From assembly GCF_020833685.1 (NCBI RefSeq), contig NZ_JACKZY010000003.1:858771-922770 (forward strand): a DNA stretch of 64,000 nt, given 5' to 3'. The translations under genes were made by a program, and so were the position numbers. Position 1 is the stretch's first letter, and each line of letters opens with the position of its first letter. This stretch comes from Nitratireductor sp. B36. GTDB lineage: Bacteria; Pseudomonadota; Alphaproteobacteria; Rhizobiales; Rhizobiaceae. The notes under the pieces were generated by a model, which saw only the letters and a program-made list of their open reading frames with translations, was not told the origin of the DNA and did not search any database. Positions 15,529-22,652 of this stretch are shown one piece after another.

Positions 15529-16388
15529 CGCTGGAGAGACAGCATCGGTACGGAGCTGGTCGGGAGCATCGTGGTCGGAAGCACACCGTTCCATCTCTCA
15601 GCCTGCGTGAGGGCCACCAGTCCGGGATTGTCTCGGAGTGCGTCACCACGGGCCTTGATGGCGTCTGCCTCGGCATCACCCTTGATGCGGATTGCCTCGG
15701 CCTGTGCTTCTGCTTCTGCCCGCACGGCGTCTGCCTTTGCCTTGGCCTGCGTCACGGTGATCTCGGCCTGGACCTTCTCACGCTCGGCGTTCTGCCGGAG
15801 CTTCTGGACCTCAACCTCGGCCAACATGCGCTGCTCGATGCTCTGCTCGTAGGCGTCGGAGAAGTCGATATTCTCGATCTGTACGCTATCGACCGTGATG
15901 GGTCCGCGCACTGCCTCCTGGATGGCTGCTGCAACCTCCTGATTCAGCCGCGCCCGCTCCTGGATGGCCGTCACCGCGTTGAACCTGCCGAATACCGTCT
16001 TGGCCTCTTCTCGTACCTGGGGGTAGAGAAGTCGGGAGAGGAGTCCATCGACACCGCCATAGTCCGAGTAGACCTCCCCGACCCGATCCGGAGGGATACG
16101 GAAGTTGACTGAGAGGCCGATAACGGCTGGCTGCTGGTCGCGGCTATAGGCCGGGAGGCTGGAGTCACCGGTGAAGGAGACCACCTGGGACTGCACCGAG
16201 ATTTCCACAACGTCTTCGATCCACGGGGTCTTGAACCCAAGACCTGGCTCGGCGGTACCGATGAGGGCACCATTGCGGAGTAGAACACCTCGCTCGCCCT
16301 GATCGATGGTGTACCAGGAGCCGAAGACCACGGTGATGGTGATGATAAGGGCGAATACTGACGCGATGCCCGCGAAGATAGCTCTCAT
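15525..16388 (-). CDS. SPFH/prohibitin-like membrane protein (phage)
   Basis: A 287-residue protein with an N-terminal membrane anchor (about 4-26), an SPFH/band 7 domain (YTIDQGERGVLLRNG through about 190) and a long charged alanine-rich coiled coil (about 185-260), ending in a short hydrophilic tail. This is the layout of prohibitin/HflC-type scaffolds that form ring assemblies on the inner membrane and, in bacteria, restrain the FtsH protease. Host-like SPFH genes in phages are uncommon in the T7 type species. It is sandwiched between two micropeptides and adjoins the amidase, all coupled by four-base overlaps. Confidence 0.88.
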   Translation of the reverse strand: MRAIFAGIASVFALIITITVVFGSWYTIDQGERGVLLRNGALIGTAEPGLGFKTPWIEDVVEISVQSQVVSFTGDSSLPAYSRDQQPAVIGLSVNFRIPPDRVGEVYSDYGGVDGLLSRLLYPQVREEAKTVFGRFNAVTAIQERARLNQEVAAAIQEAVRGPITVDSVQIENIDFSDAYEQSIEQRMLAEVEVQKLRQNAEREKVQAEITVTQAKAKADAVRAEAEAQAEAIRIKGDAEADAIKARGDALRDNPGLVALTQAERWNGVLPTTMLPTSSVPMLSLQR

Positions 16389-16492
16389 TTGCGCTTCCCG
16401 TTCTTGAGTGTGATGTTGTTCAGAAGGAACCAGATGCCGGTGGCCATTACGCCCGCCACCGAGAGGGCACCGATGAGTATGAGGAGTCTCAT
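16385..16492 (-). CDS. Single-TM micropeptide, 35 aa
   Basis: The ORF begins MRLLILIGALSVAGVMATG, gives one membrane helix (about 2-25) and ends in a basic tail LKNGKRK. Its start overlaps the amidase stop and its stop overlaps the SPFH start, both as ATGA, which strongly suggests real translation. A partner role for the SPFH protein or amidase is inference. Confidence 0.55.
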   Translation of the reverse strand: MRLLILIGALSVAGVMATGIWFLLNNITLKNGKRK

Positions 16493-16980
16493 AGGACGAT
16501 CCCCTGTGCGTACAGCTTCAGGTCCTCCCGGAAGAGGTCCATGTCGATTGGAGGGCAGGGTGGCGTGTCTCTGCGTCGATACCTTTGAACCTCAGAGTGT
16601 CCGACGACCTTTGCGCCCGGATACTTCTGGAGGAGCTGATGGCACCGACCGAGCGCCTTGATGCGTTGATCTCGGGTGAAGTTGTCCACGCCGATCCCGC
16701 CTATCTCCTCACGTCCTCCCACCAGGCAGATGGAGACTGACTCCAGGTTCAGGCCTGGTGTGTGGGAGCCGATTTGATCGACCGGGCGGCACTCCACCTC
16801 GGTACCATCTCGCTCGATGATGTAGTGGTACCCGATAGACAAGAGGCCCATCTTGAGGCCCTGCTTGTGGGCGAGGACGGCCCACCTGGGAACATCCTCA
16901 ATGTTGCAGACCTCTGGAAGGGTATGGCTATCGTGCAGGATGATGAGCTTTGTGCTCTTCCGGTCCTTGTAGCGGATCAT
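16489..16980 (-). CDS. N-acetylmuramoyl-L-alanine amidase (T7 gp3.5-like)
   Basis: A 163-residue Amidase_2 enzyme (T7 lysozyme has 151) that cleaves the amide between muramic acid and the stem peptide. Zinc ligands by alignment are H16 (ILHDSH), H128 (GHSE) and C142 (PPCPP), with Tyr51 in IGYHYIIERDG matching the T7 active-site Tyr46. In T7 the protein also binds and inhibits the phage RNA polymerase; whether this one does cannot be seen. It lies downstream of endonuclease I as in T7. The start overlaps the previous stop by four bases. Confidence 0.93.
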   Translation of the reverse strand: MIRYKDRKSTKLIILHDSHTLPEVCNIEDVPRWAVLAHKQGLKMGLLSIGYHYIIERDGTEVECRPVDQIGSHTPGLNLESVSICLVGGREEIGGIGVDNFTRDQRIKALGRCHQLLQKYPGAKVVGHSEVQRYRRRDTPPCPPIDMDLFREDLKLYAQGIVL

Positions 16981-17198
16981 AAGCGACCCTCGACCTTGCT
17001 TTGGGCCAGCTCATCAATGAACTCCCGAAACTCGGGCCAATCTTCCAGCTTTCCAGCCAGGAAATCCTGAAGGAAGGTCTGACACTCCCAGGCCTCAACC
17101 TTGTTGGCGGCAAACATGAGAGCAAGCATGAGGTGGCGGTTGGCTTGATGGTCACCGTGGGGCGACCCCCCGGTGGCCTCGAAATGAGGTGGACACAT
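16977..17198 (-). CDS. Hypothetical phage protein, 73 aa
   Basis: A 73-residue protein (MCPPHFEATGGSPHG) with His/Cys near its N-terminus and a helical C-terminal half (FLQDFLAGKLEDWPEFREFIDELAQ). A CGGAG ribosome site lies 9 bases upstream of ATG 17198, after a 79-base gap that is one of the few non-coding stretches in the phage. No family recognised. Confidence 0.6.
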   Translation of the reverse strand: MCPPHFEATGGSPHGDHQANRHLMLALMFAANKVEAWECQTFLQDFLAGKLEDWPEFREFIDELAQSKVEGRL

Positions 17199-17277
17199 AG
17201 AATTTAACTCCGGGAACGGAACATGAACATTGTGCTTATACGGCTAACTGGGGAGGAGAGGATAAAATTCCTATCGT

Positions 17278-17775
17278 TTACGCAGCGATGCCCAGCACTT
17301 CTTCAGGTTTCCGCTTCGGACCTGGCTCGTTTACCCACGTTTCCGGTATGATTTTCACGGCCCACTTGAAGCCGTGCTTCTCGGCCCACATGGCGTAGGT
17401 CGTTTTGGAACCCTTCACGATCTTGTCGTGTGGGCGTTGAAACACGAAGCGGATGTCCAGGTCGGGATATTGGAGGCTTATGAGGATGTGCTTGGCACGG
17501 TCCTTGGGCTCCAGCTTGCCCTTGGTTTCGGCTATGATGCCGTTATCCAAGAGGTGGAAGTCTGGGGTATAGGTCCGCCGCGACTCAGGGACCACATACT
17601 TGATCTTGATCGACTCAAAGCCGAACCTAACCCCACGGCTCTCCAGGAACTTAGCGTTCATCTCTTCGAGGCCGGACCTGAAGCCATACCTCAGGCCGAC
17701 GCTCTCAGATGTTTTGGGCGTATGTGCCCATTGCGCCTTCTTCCGGGATCGCCAATTACCTTTGGCTACACCCAT
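17278..17775 (-). CDS. Endonuclease I, Holliday junction resolvase (T7 gp3-like)
   Basis: A 165-residue resolvase (T7 gp3 has 149) that cuts branched DNA before packaging and helps break down host DNA. The catalytic set is intact: E37 in RSGLEE, D72 in YTPDF, and E83/K85 in ETKG, matching T7 E20, D55, E65 and K67. The C-terminal part (WAEKHGFKWAVKIIP) also matches. It starts three bases after the 28-residue ORF stop. Confidence 0.95.
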   Translation of the reverse strand: MGVAKGNWRSRKKAQWAHTPKTSESVGLRYGFRSGLEEMNAKFLESRGVRFGFESIKIKYVVPESRRTYTPDFHLLDNGIIAETKGKLEPKDRAKHILISLQYPDLDIRFVFQRPHDKIVKGSKTTYAMWAEKHGFKWAVKIIPETWVNEPGPKRKPEEVLGIAA

Positions 17776-17778
17776 CAG

Positions 17779-17865
17779 TCATTTGATGCAGGTGAGCATA
17801 AGCACCAGGAACCCGGCAGACACAGTGAACCCTATGATCGCGAATATGATCTCCCGGTCCTCCAT
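17779..17865 (-). CDS. Single-TM micropeptide, 28 aa
   Basis: The ORF encodes MEDREIIFAIIGFTVSAGFL followed by VLMLTCIK: a charged start and one membrane helix. The ATG overlaps the SSB stop as TGATG and the stop sits three bases before the endonuclease I start. Coupling and tight packing are the only evidence; function unknown. Confidence 0.5.
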   Translation of the reverse strand: MEDREIIFAIIGFTVSAGFLVLMLTCIK

Positions 17866-18491
17866 CAGTAGTCGCCCCCGGTGTCGTCCTGGGAGCCGCT
17901 GTCCGGTGCCGAACCGAAGCCCTGGTCCTCTACGCCTGCCTCGAAGCCTCCCTCAACCGCGCCAAAGCCACGGGAAGAGGCAGAGCCCTGCTTGAGCTTG
18001 ATGATCTGGACCTTGGCGAAGTCCAGCCGCACACCGGCCTGCTTGGAGGAGACCATGACAATGGGGCGCATGGAGAACATGATGCGACCGATTGTGCCCG
18101 ACCACACCTGGACCTCGACAACCTTGTCCTTGGAGTCGCGGATTTCGATCTTCACGTCCTTGAAGCCGGACTCTTCCTTGGCCGACTTGATCTTGGCGTT
18201 CTGCTTGAAGGTGAACTTGGTGCGACCGGTCGGGTTGCCCTCGTCGTCCTCCTCATCCTCGAAGGGTACGTAGACTGACCACTTCTTGGCCTCACCCGGT
18301 TTCATCTCCTGGGTGTGTTCCGCCAGGGCCGCCTCAGCCGCTGCCGTGATGATCTTCTTCAGAGCCTCGACCTCGGGTCCTTCACCGAGGCCGTCAACAT
18401 GGTACAGGCCATTCTCGTTGAACTCGGTGTCGGGCTTGTTGATCCACGGATGGAGGAACTCAAGGGAGGGGCTGATGTTGAACTGTGCCAT
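17865..18491 (-). CDS. Single-stranded DNA-binding protein (T7 gp2.5-like)
   Basis: A 208-residue protein (T7 gp2.5 has 232) in the gp2.5 position between RNA polymerase and endonuclease I. It has an OB-fold-like middle (KKWSVYVPFEDEEDD, RTKFTFKQNAKIK, VVEVQVWSGTIGRI) and a long Gly/Ser/Asp tail ending DDTGGDY. gp2.5 proteins end in an acidic tail with a terminal aromatic residue that contacts polymerase and helicase; Tyr fits. The start at 18491 (MAQFNISPSLEF) follows TGAGGAG; the open frame upstream of it lies inside the neighbour. Confidence 0.88.
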   Translation of the reverse strand: MAQFNISPSLEFLHPWINKPDTEFNENGLYHVDGLGEGPEVEALKKIITAAAEAALAEHTQEMKPGEAKKWSVYVPFEDEEDDEGNPTGRTKFTFKQNAKIKSAKEESGFKDVKIEIRDSKDKVVEVQVWSGTIGRIMFSMRPIVMVSSKQAGVRLDFAKVQIIKLKQGSASSRGFGAVEGGFEAGVEDQGFGSAPDSGSQDDTGGDY

Positions 18492-18504
18492 GTATGTGGT
18501 CTCC

Positions 18505-18813
18505 TCAGATGATTGCGTGTTCTCGGACGCGGAGGCCAGCGAAGTCCCTGAGGGCCTCCATCTGGACGTTGGACTTGACGTGGTGTGGTGTGTCTGCGTG
18601 GAGGATGCGGTGACCAAGCCGGTACAGTTCTTCAGCGTTCATACCGGTTCGTTCCGACATCACGGCGAACAGAACAGCCGTCCCGGCTGCTAGCAGCTCA
18701 CCCTTCTCATGGTTGGCACCATTAAGCAGTGCGTGGGCGACGTGAGCAACGCGGTCGCGGGAGACCATGTGCAGTTGCGTACGGTCGATGCGAGTGGACA
18801 ATTCGTTGGCCAT
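18505..18813 (-). CDS. Hypothetical phage protein, 102 aa, helical
   Basis: A 102-residue, predicted all-helical protein (MANELSTRIDRTQLHMVSRD) with many histidines. A strong AAAAGGAG lies 9 bases before the ATG. It is the first gene after the RNA polymerase and the only one preceded by a clear intergenic region on this side, so it may be the first gene of a phage-polymerase transcript. No family recognised. Confidence 0.65.
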   Translation of the reverse strand: MANELSTRIDRTQLHMVSRDRVAHVAHALLNGANHEKGELLAAGTAVLFAVMSERTGMNAEELYRLGHRILHADTPHHVKSNVQMEALRDFAGLRVREHAII

Positions 18814-18824
18814 GCGGATACTCC

Positions 18825-18860
18825 TTTTCTAGTACGACCCTATTAATGTGCACATGCGTA
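18825..18860 (-). promoter_or_regulatory. Candidate phage RNA polymerase promoter
   Basis: The 51-base gap after the RNA polymerase stop reads, on the minus strand, GTGCACATTAATAGGGTCG before the ribosome site of the next gene. The A/T run ending ATAGGG resembles the initiation end of T7 promoters (TATAGGG) and contains GTGCAC. T7 places its first phage promoters just after gene 1. The upstream specificity half does not match T7, and I found no second clear copy, so this is weak. Confidence 0.3.
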
Positions 18861-18864
18861 GAAT

Positions 18865-21372
18865 TTAGGCGAAGAAATAGGAGCTGTTATGGATTTGCCC
18901 CAAATCGAGGCTTCCTGGTGCTGGGGCCTTCGGCAGTTTTGCGCCCGATCCGGCAACGGCGAAGCAGGACAACCGAAAGTTCTCCAGGACCGGCTCCTCG
19001 TAGGTCTCGATGAAAGCTTGTCTGAGGCAGGCCTCTAGGACGTACATATCCGCCGCCACGGTGCCGTAGGCATCATGGATGGTTGTGATGCACTCCACGC
19101 CGTTGGCCTTTGCGAAGTTGACACAAGTCATGAGTGCTGAGGCATCCATAGAGTGTACGAAGTTTGGAGCTATACCTCTAGCCTGATCCTCTGTTGAGAG
19201 TGCGGAGGTTATCTTCCAAGTCTGTAGGTAGACACTCTGCCCATCTAGACGAGTCCGCACCCTATCAGCCTCGGATTTCCCGTAGAAGTGTCGGACGTAA
19301 AAACCTGCTGGTGTTCTCCACCATAAGGGGAGACCCTGTTTTGATGCCTCAATTGCACACTTTTGAAGCCAGTCCATGACCTCTCGCGCCCGGACGACCA
19401 CGCCCTCAACCGCTTCCCATACGTACGGTACGATCCATGTGGTGGCCTTAGCCCTATCCTCCTTCGGTATCTGCTCACCATTTGGGTCATTCTTCTTCAG
19501 CCACTCCATGATGTACCCGAAGTAGGCGTGGCGTGTGCCACCATATGGAAGGATCATGACTGGCCTCTTCGTGAATGACCTCGGTGCGTTACCCTCGAAG
19601 ACCCTAAGCCACTGGATGGCGGTAGGGTCTGATGTCTTCGCCTTCAGTGCGAGGGTTAGGATGTCGGCCACTTCCTGGTAGATGTCCCTGGGCTTCTCTC
19701 CCGGTACTAGGTTCACCGAGGCTCCACCCTCTTCGTCCAGGACCATTGCGGAAAGATGCTGGATGCCATTGCAGGTCCCATCAACCCGGATCGGGAGCGA
19801 GCTAATCATTCCTTCCCCCTCATCGAGCCAGCGGACCCACTCGAAGACTGCTGCAAGTCGCTGCCAGTGGTCGTCGTCGTCCTTGTCTCCCAACCAGCGC
19901 CGGTCACCTAGAGGGTCATCCGCTATGGATCGCCACATGGCCTCTCGCGCCACCACCCAGTCGATGCGCTCGGAGAAGCTGACCTTATCGACACCAAAGC
20001 AGTTGGCGAGGTGGACGGCCAGCCATCCAGCATCCTCCTTGGTTACTGGCTTCCCTCGGGCGAACGTCAATAGGCCCCGGTGGAGGTCTTCCCCCTGAGG
20101 GCTAAGGTCAGAAGGGATGGGGTACATACGGCCTCGGAAGTCGAGCATGTGTGGGAAGTAGAACTCGGGCTCATCCTTGAAGCGTTCGGCCACCTGGAAG
20201 GCGCGGCGATATGCGATGAACCTTGAGACCCGTTTTGCATTACGGGTCCTGGCCTCGCCTGCCCGCTTGGCCCACTCTGCGTATTCAGGTGTCCCTTTCA
20301 CGACACCTTCGGGCCTGGGCTCAACGAACTCCTCACCCTGGCGTGGCAGTCCCGCGATGGCTAGGTCCTTGAGCCATACTTCGCGGGCGACATCCAGGAC
20401 CCTCTTGTTGATCCGCCACGGGGTAGACTGTACCGCATTGATCGCGGCGTAGACCCCTGGCATATCGAGACCCTCGAACTCCTCCAGTGCCCACTGCCTC
20501 TGGTCCTCGTTGTGCGCCTTGAAGCGGATGAGGAACGGCGTCTTGACGAATGGCGTGAAGTACCCGCCTTCGCGGGGCCCCTCCCAGTCCAGAGGCGGGA
20601 TGAGGGTCGGAAGATAGACCGGCGCATGTACCAGCTCATCGTCCATAGCGGAGACCAGCCACCTTGCCAGTTCTGGGTCTGGCTCCAATACATAGGGGCG
20701 CTTCATATAGACCCCACCCTTACCCTTCTTTGGCTCCCAGCTTGGGTCTGTAGTAATGGTGAAGCGACCGGTGGCTTGGATGACGCAGTTGATTAGCTCA
20801 AGTCCGACCCGTTGGCGCTCCTCCTCGGTCCACCCAATCCATCCAAGTTCGTCCCTGATGTGCTTGTTGAAGAGGGAGATTTGTGAGCGTCGAATGTGGG
20901 CCGAGTTGGAGCCGCGCTTCCGGTAGTGGGCCTGGGTGGCTTTCCAGTCTTTAGGGAGCCATTCCTCCCACATCTTACAGCGGGCTTCATGCTCACACCA
21001 CGTTCCTATCTCTACAGCTATTGAGAGGATGTAGCGCTTCTCGATGCCCAGCATCCGTAGGATTGACTTGAGGGCCACGACTGCCGCTGTATCCGCATCG
21101 AGTTCTTTCAGACGCGGTAATGCGATTGGACGTACACCCCGCTTCTTGCTCGCCTCCCTTACCCACCTGTTGATCTCCTCGGAGACCGGGATGACCCACT
21201 CCTGGAGTAAGCTCCGGTAGGGCCGCATACGGTTCATGTCCTTCTTCTCTTTGGCCTTCTTGATCCGGTCCCTTATGCGTTCGGTTCCGAGGGCGAGCAT
21301 TTCCTTCTCCAACTCCACCTGGTCATCGTAACGGTCATGGAGATGTGGAGCCGGTGCAACGTGGATAGTCAT
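18865..21372 (-). CDS. Single-subunit DNA-directed RNA polymerase (T7 gp1-like)
   Basis: At 835 residues (T7 has 883) this is the hallmark autographivirus enzyme. DFRGRMYPIPSDLSPQG at 411-427 matches the conserved segment before motif A. Catalytic residues: D531 in motif A (VDGTCNGIQH), K602 and Y610 in motif B (TKRPVMILPYGG) and D767 in motif C (HDAYG). The C-terminus YFFA corresponds to the T7 FAFA foot. The start overlaps the preceding 65-residue gene as TAATG with GAGGT 6 bases upstream. It lies about 500 bases from the junction, so it is probably the first large gene transcribed from that end. Confidence 0.97.
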   Translation of the reverse strand: MTIHVAPAPHLHDRYDDQVELEKEMLALGTERIRDRIKKAKEKKDMNRMRPYRSLLQEWVIPVSEEINRWVREASKKRGVRPIALPRLKELDADTAAVVALKSILRMLGIEKRYILSIAVEIGTWCEHEARCKMWEEWLPKDWKATQAHYRKRGSNSAHIRRSQISLFNKHIRDELGWIGWTEEERQRVGLELINCVIQATGRFTITTDPSWEPKKGKGGVYMKRPYVLEPDPELARWLVSAMDDELVHAPVYLPTLIPPLDWEGPREGGYFTPFVKTPFLIRFKAHNEDQRQWALEEFEGLDMPGVYAAINAVQSTPWRINKRVLDVAREVWLKDLAIAGLPRQGEEFVEPRPEGVVKGTPEYAEWAKRAGEARTRNAKRVSRFIAYRRAFQVAERFKDEPEFYFPHMLDFRGRMYPIPSDLSPQGEDLHRGLLTFARGKPVTKEDAGWLAVHLANCFGVDKVSFSERIDWVVAREAMWRSIADDPLGDRRWLGDKDDDDHWQRLAAVFEWVRWLDEGEGMISSLPIRVDGTCNGIQHLSAMVLDEEGGASVNLVPGEKPRDIYQEVADILTLALKAKTSDPTAIQWLRVFEGNAPRSFTKRPVMILPYGGTRHAYFGYIMEWLKKNDPNGEQIPKEDRAKATTWIVPYVWEAVEGVVVRAREVMDWLQKCAIEASKQGLPLWWRTPAGFYVRHFYGKSEADRVRTRLDGQSVYLQTWKITSALSTEDQARGIAPNFVHSMDASALMTCVNFAKANGVECITTIHDAYGTVAADMYVLEACLRQAFIETYEEPVLENFRLSCFAVAGSGAKLPKAPAPGSLDLGQIHNSSYFFA

Positions 21373-21569
21373 TAAGCAACCTCGGTCAGTAGGCCTTCAA
21401 TTTCGGTCTGAGTGAGTTGGTGCAGGCGCACACGTACGCCCAGCACCTTGGCAAACAGGACGACCTGGGGAGGGACATATTTGTCCCCAGAGGTGAACCC
21501 CTTCCGGGCTTCGATTTCGAGCCAGCCCTTCTGGAGGGCGTCAGCTAGGAGAATGGAGTGGATGCCCAT
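21372..21569 (-). CDS. Hypothetical phage protein, 65 aa
   Basis: A 65-residue protein from ATG 21569 (MGIHSILLADALQKGWLEIE), with an AGGAGG 11 bases upstream and TAATG overlaps with both neighbours. The fold looks like two helices around a short strand region (GDKYVPPQVVLFAKVLGVRV). No family recognised. It is co-transcribed with the RNA polymerase. Confidence 0.65.
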   Translation of the reverse strand: MGIHSILLADALQKGWLEIEARKGFTSGDKYVPPQVVLFAKVLGVRVRLHQLTQTEIEGLLTEVA

Positions 21570-21802
21570 TAGTTTGTGATCCTCCTGGTCTTGCGAATGA
21601 TGACGCCGGTCCACCTGCATTGGCGGGTTTCGACGCGCCACCAGACACCGTTCTCATCGACCCCAATGAAACTGTAGAGGAGGAGCATTGCCTCCCAATT
21701 GGTCTCGTCTGGGAGGTGACAGGCGGGCACTTTTTGTGTGGCATTTCTCTGCCACATAGAGCGAACGACCGTGTGAAGATGCGTATAGATTGTCCGAAGC
21801 AT
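21569..21802 (-). CDS. Hypothetical phage protein next to att, start uncertain
   Basis: A frame ending VIIRKTRRITN whose stop overlaps the next start (TAATG), supporting translation. The C-terminal part (LYSFIGVDENGVWWRVETRQCRWTGV) reads like a small beta fold. Starts at 21802 (77 aa), 21757 (62 aa) or 21685 (39 aa) are possible; ribosome sites are weak. The frame runs further, into the tRNA remnant at 21,898 (MAELVDALDSK), which is the known artefact of translating a tRNA-Leu gene, not protein. Confidence 0.45.
   Translation of the reverse strand: MLRTIYTHLHTVVRSMWQRNATQKVPACHLPDETNWEAMLLLYSFIGVDENGVWWRVETRQCRWTGVIIRKTRRITN
21737..21756. repeat. Perfect inverted repeat TGTGGCA-N6-TGCCACA
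   Basis: Two 7-base arms (21737-21743 and 21750-21756) flank TTTCTC, 110 bases inside the prophage from the tRNA junction and upstream of the RNA polymerase. As RNA on the minus strand it would be followed by A residues, so it is a poor terminator. Size and symmetry fit an operator or integration-protein site; this is inference. Confidence 0.4.
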
Positions 21803-21865
21803 ATGGCGGAAAGCTCCGTGGTTCTGGATGGGGATTGTGTGGTAGTGCGTAGAGAGGGGAGGCGC

Positions 21866-21904
21866 TTTTGAGTCGAGCGCGTCTACCAATTCCGCCACAG
21901 GGGC
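21866..21904 (-). pseudogene. tRNA-Leu(CAA), 5' half only; prophage attachment site
   Basis: Reading down from 21904, the sequence gives a Leu-type acceptor strand (GCCCCTG), the D arm region GGCGGAATTGGTAGACGCG and the anticodon arm to CTCAAAA, with anticodon CAA. The next bases should be TCGAG, completing the stem, but are GCGCC and continue as phage sequence; no variable arm, T arm or acceptor 3' strand follows. The tRNA is therefore cut exactly at the 3' edge of the anticodon loop. The matching 3' half is expected at the other prophage end, outside the window. Confidence 0.85.
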
Positions 21905-21932
21905 CCGCCGCGAACGGACGAACAGGTTGCGG

Positions 21933-21960
21933 ACTATACGGGGAAGCGGGCTTGCGTCAA
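21933..21960 (-). promoter_or_regulatory. Sigma70-type promoter of the tRNA-Leu gene
   Basis: On the minus strand TTGACG (21960-21955) and TATAGT (21938-21933) are separated by 16 bases, with the tRNA 5' end 28 bases further. This near-consensus promoter belongs to the chromosome. Because the tRNA is truncated by the prophage, transcripts now continue into the small ORFs and RNA polymerase gene of the phage. Confidence 0.75.
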
Positions 21961-22061
21961 CACTTCACGTCGCAAATCCTCACGCTTGTCACCTCTTTCA
22001 CCATCGCCGTTGCGCCAAGGGGCGCCAGCGGTTAGACAAAACACCTCACCGAGGGCCCTCC

Positions 22062-22643
22062 ATGCTTCGCAAACTCTATGACTGGACCATGTCGCTCGCT
22101 GCCACACGGCATGCGGAGAAGGCGCTCGGCTCCGTGTCTTTCATTGAAAGTTCGGTCTTTCCCATCCCGCCCGATGTTCTGTTGATCCCAATGGTGCTCT
22201 CGGAGCGCGCAAGATGGCTTCGTTATGCGTTGATCTGCACCGTGAGTTCCGTTCTTGGTGCGCTTCTCGGATATGCAATCGGCGCCTTTCTTTACGAAAC
22301 GGTCGGGCAGCCGATCCTGGCCTTCTACGGCAAGGAAAATGCATTTGAACAAGTGGCCGGCTGGTACAATGAATGGGGTGGCTGGGGGGTGCTTTTCGCT
22401 GCCGTCACACCATTCCCCTACAAGGTGTTGACCATTTTTTCAGGCGCTACAGGGCTCAACCTTGCGGTCTTCGTGGTCGTCTCGATTCTCGGTCGCGGCC
22501 TTCGATTCTTTCTGGTCTCCTGGCTCCTCTACAAGTTTGGCGCCCCGATCCGGACGTTTATAGAGAAGAACCTTGGCCTTCTTTTCACCCTTTTCATGGT
22601 TTTGCTGATCGGCGGCTTCGTTACCATCCGCTATGTATTCTAG
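22062..22643 (+). CDS. YqaA/DedA-type (VTT domain) membrane protein
   Basis: A 193-residue inner-membrane protein of the SNARE-associated/VTT superfamily. I start at ATG 22062 (MLRKLYDWTMSLAATRHAEK); the open frame before it crosses the tRNA promoter region. Characteristic features are FIESSVFPIPPDVLLIPM near residue 30 and GWGVLFAAVTPFPYKVLTIFSG near 105, the two re-entrant-like halves of DedA proteins, which are linked to lipid carrier flipping and envelope homeostasis. It precedes dsbB by nine bases, a pairing common in rhizobial genomes. Confidence 0.85.
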   Translation: MLRKLYDWTMSLAATRHAEKALGSVSFIESSVFPIPPDVLLIPMVLSERARWLRYALICTVSSVLGALLGYAIGAFLYETVGQPILAFYGKENAFEQVAGWYNEWGGWGVLFAAVTPFPYKVLTIFSGATGLNLAVFVVVSILGRGLRFFLVSWLLYKFGAPIRTFIEKNLGLLFTLFMVLLIGGFVTIRYVF

Positions 22644-22652
22644 AGGCCCCCA

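Larger units (their letters stand above)
1..21865 (-). mobile_element. T7-like (autographivirus) prophage, right part
   Basis: All genes lie on the minus strand in T7 order: RNA polymerase, SSB, endonuclease I, amidase, primase-helicase, DNA polymerase, exonuclease, portal, scaffold, capsid, tail tubes. The right end is abrupt: phage sequence abuts the 5' half of a tRNA-Leu gene at 21,866, after which ordinary alphaproteobacterial genes follow on both strands. The element leaves the window on the left inside tail tube B. Internal virion proteins, tail fibre, terminase, integrase and the other attachment site are therefore not visible. No T7 gene 0.3, 0.7, 1.3 or 2 equivalent is recognisable. 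Integration is inferred from the tRNA junction; a chimeric assembly is the alternative. Confidence 0.9.

Noticed and set aside
21757..21898. Protein start MAELVDALDSK at 21,898
   Set aside because: This peptide is the well-known mistranslation of the 5' half of a tRNA-Leu gene; only the downstream part of the frame is kept as a possible gene.
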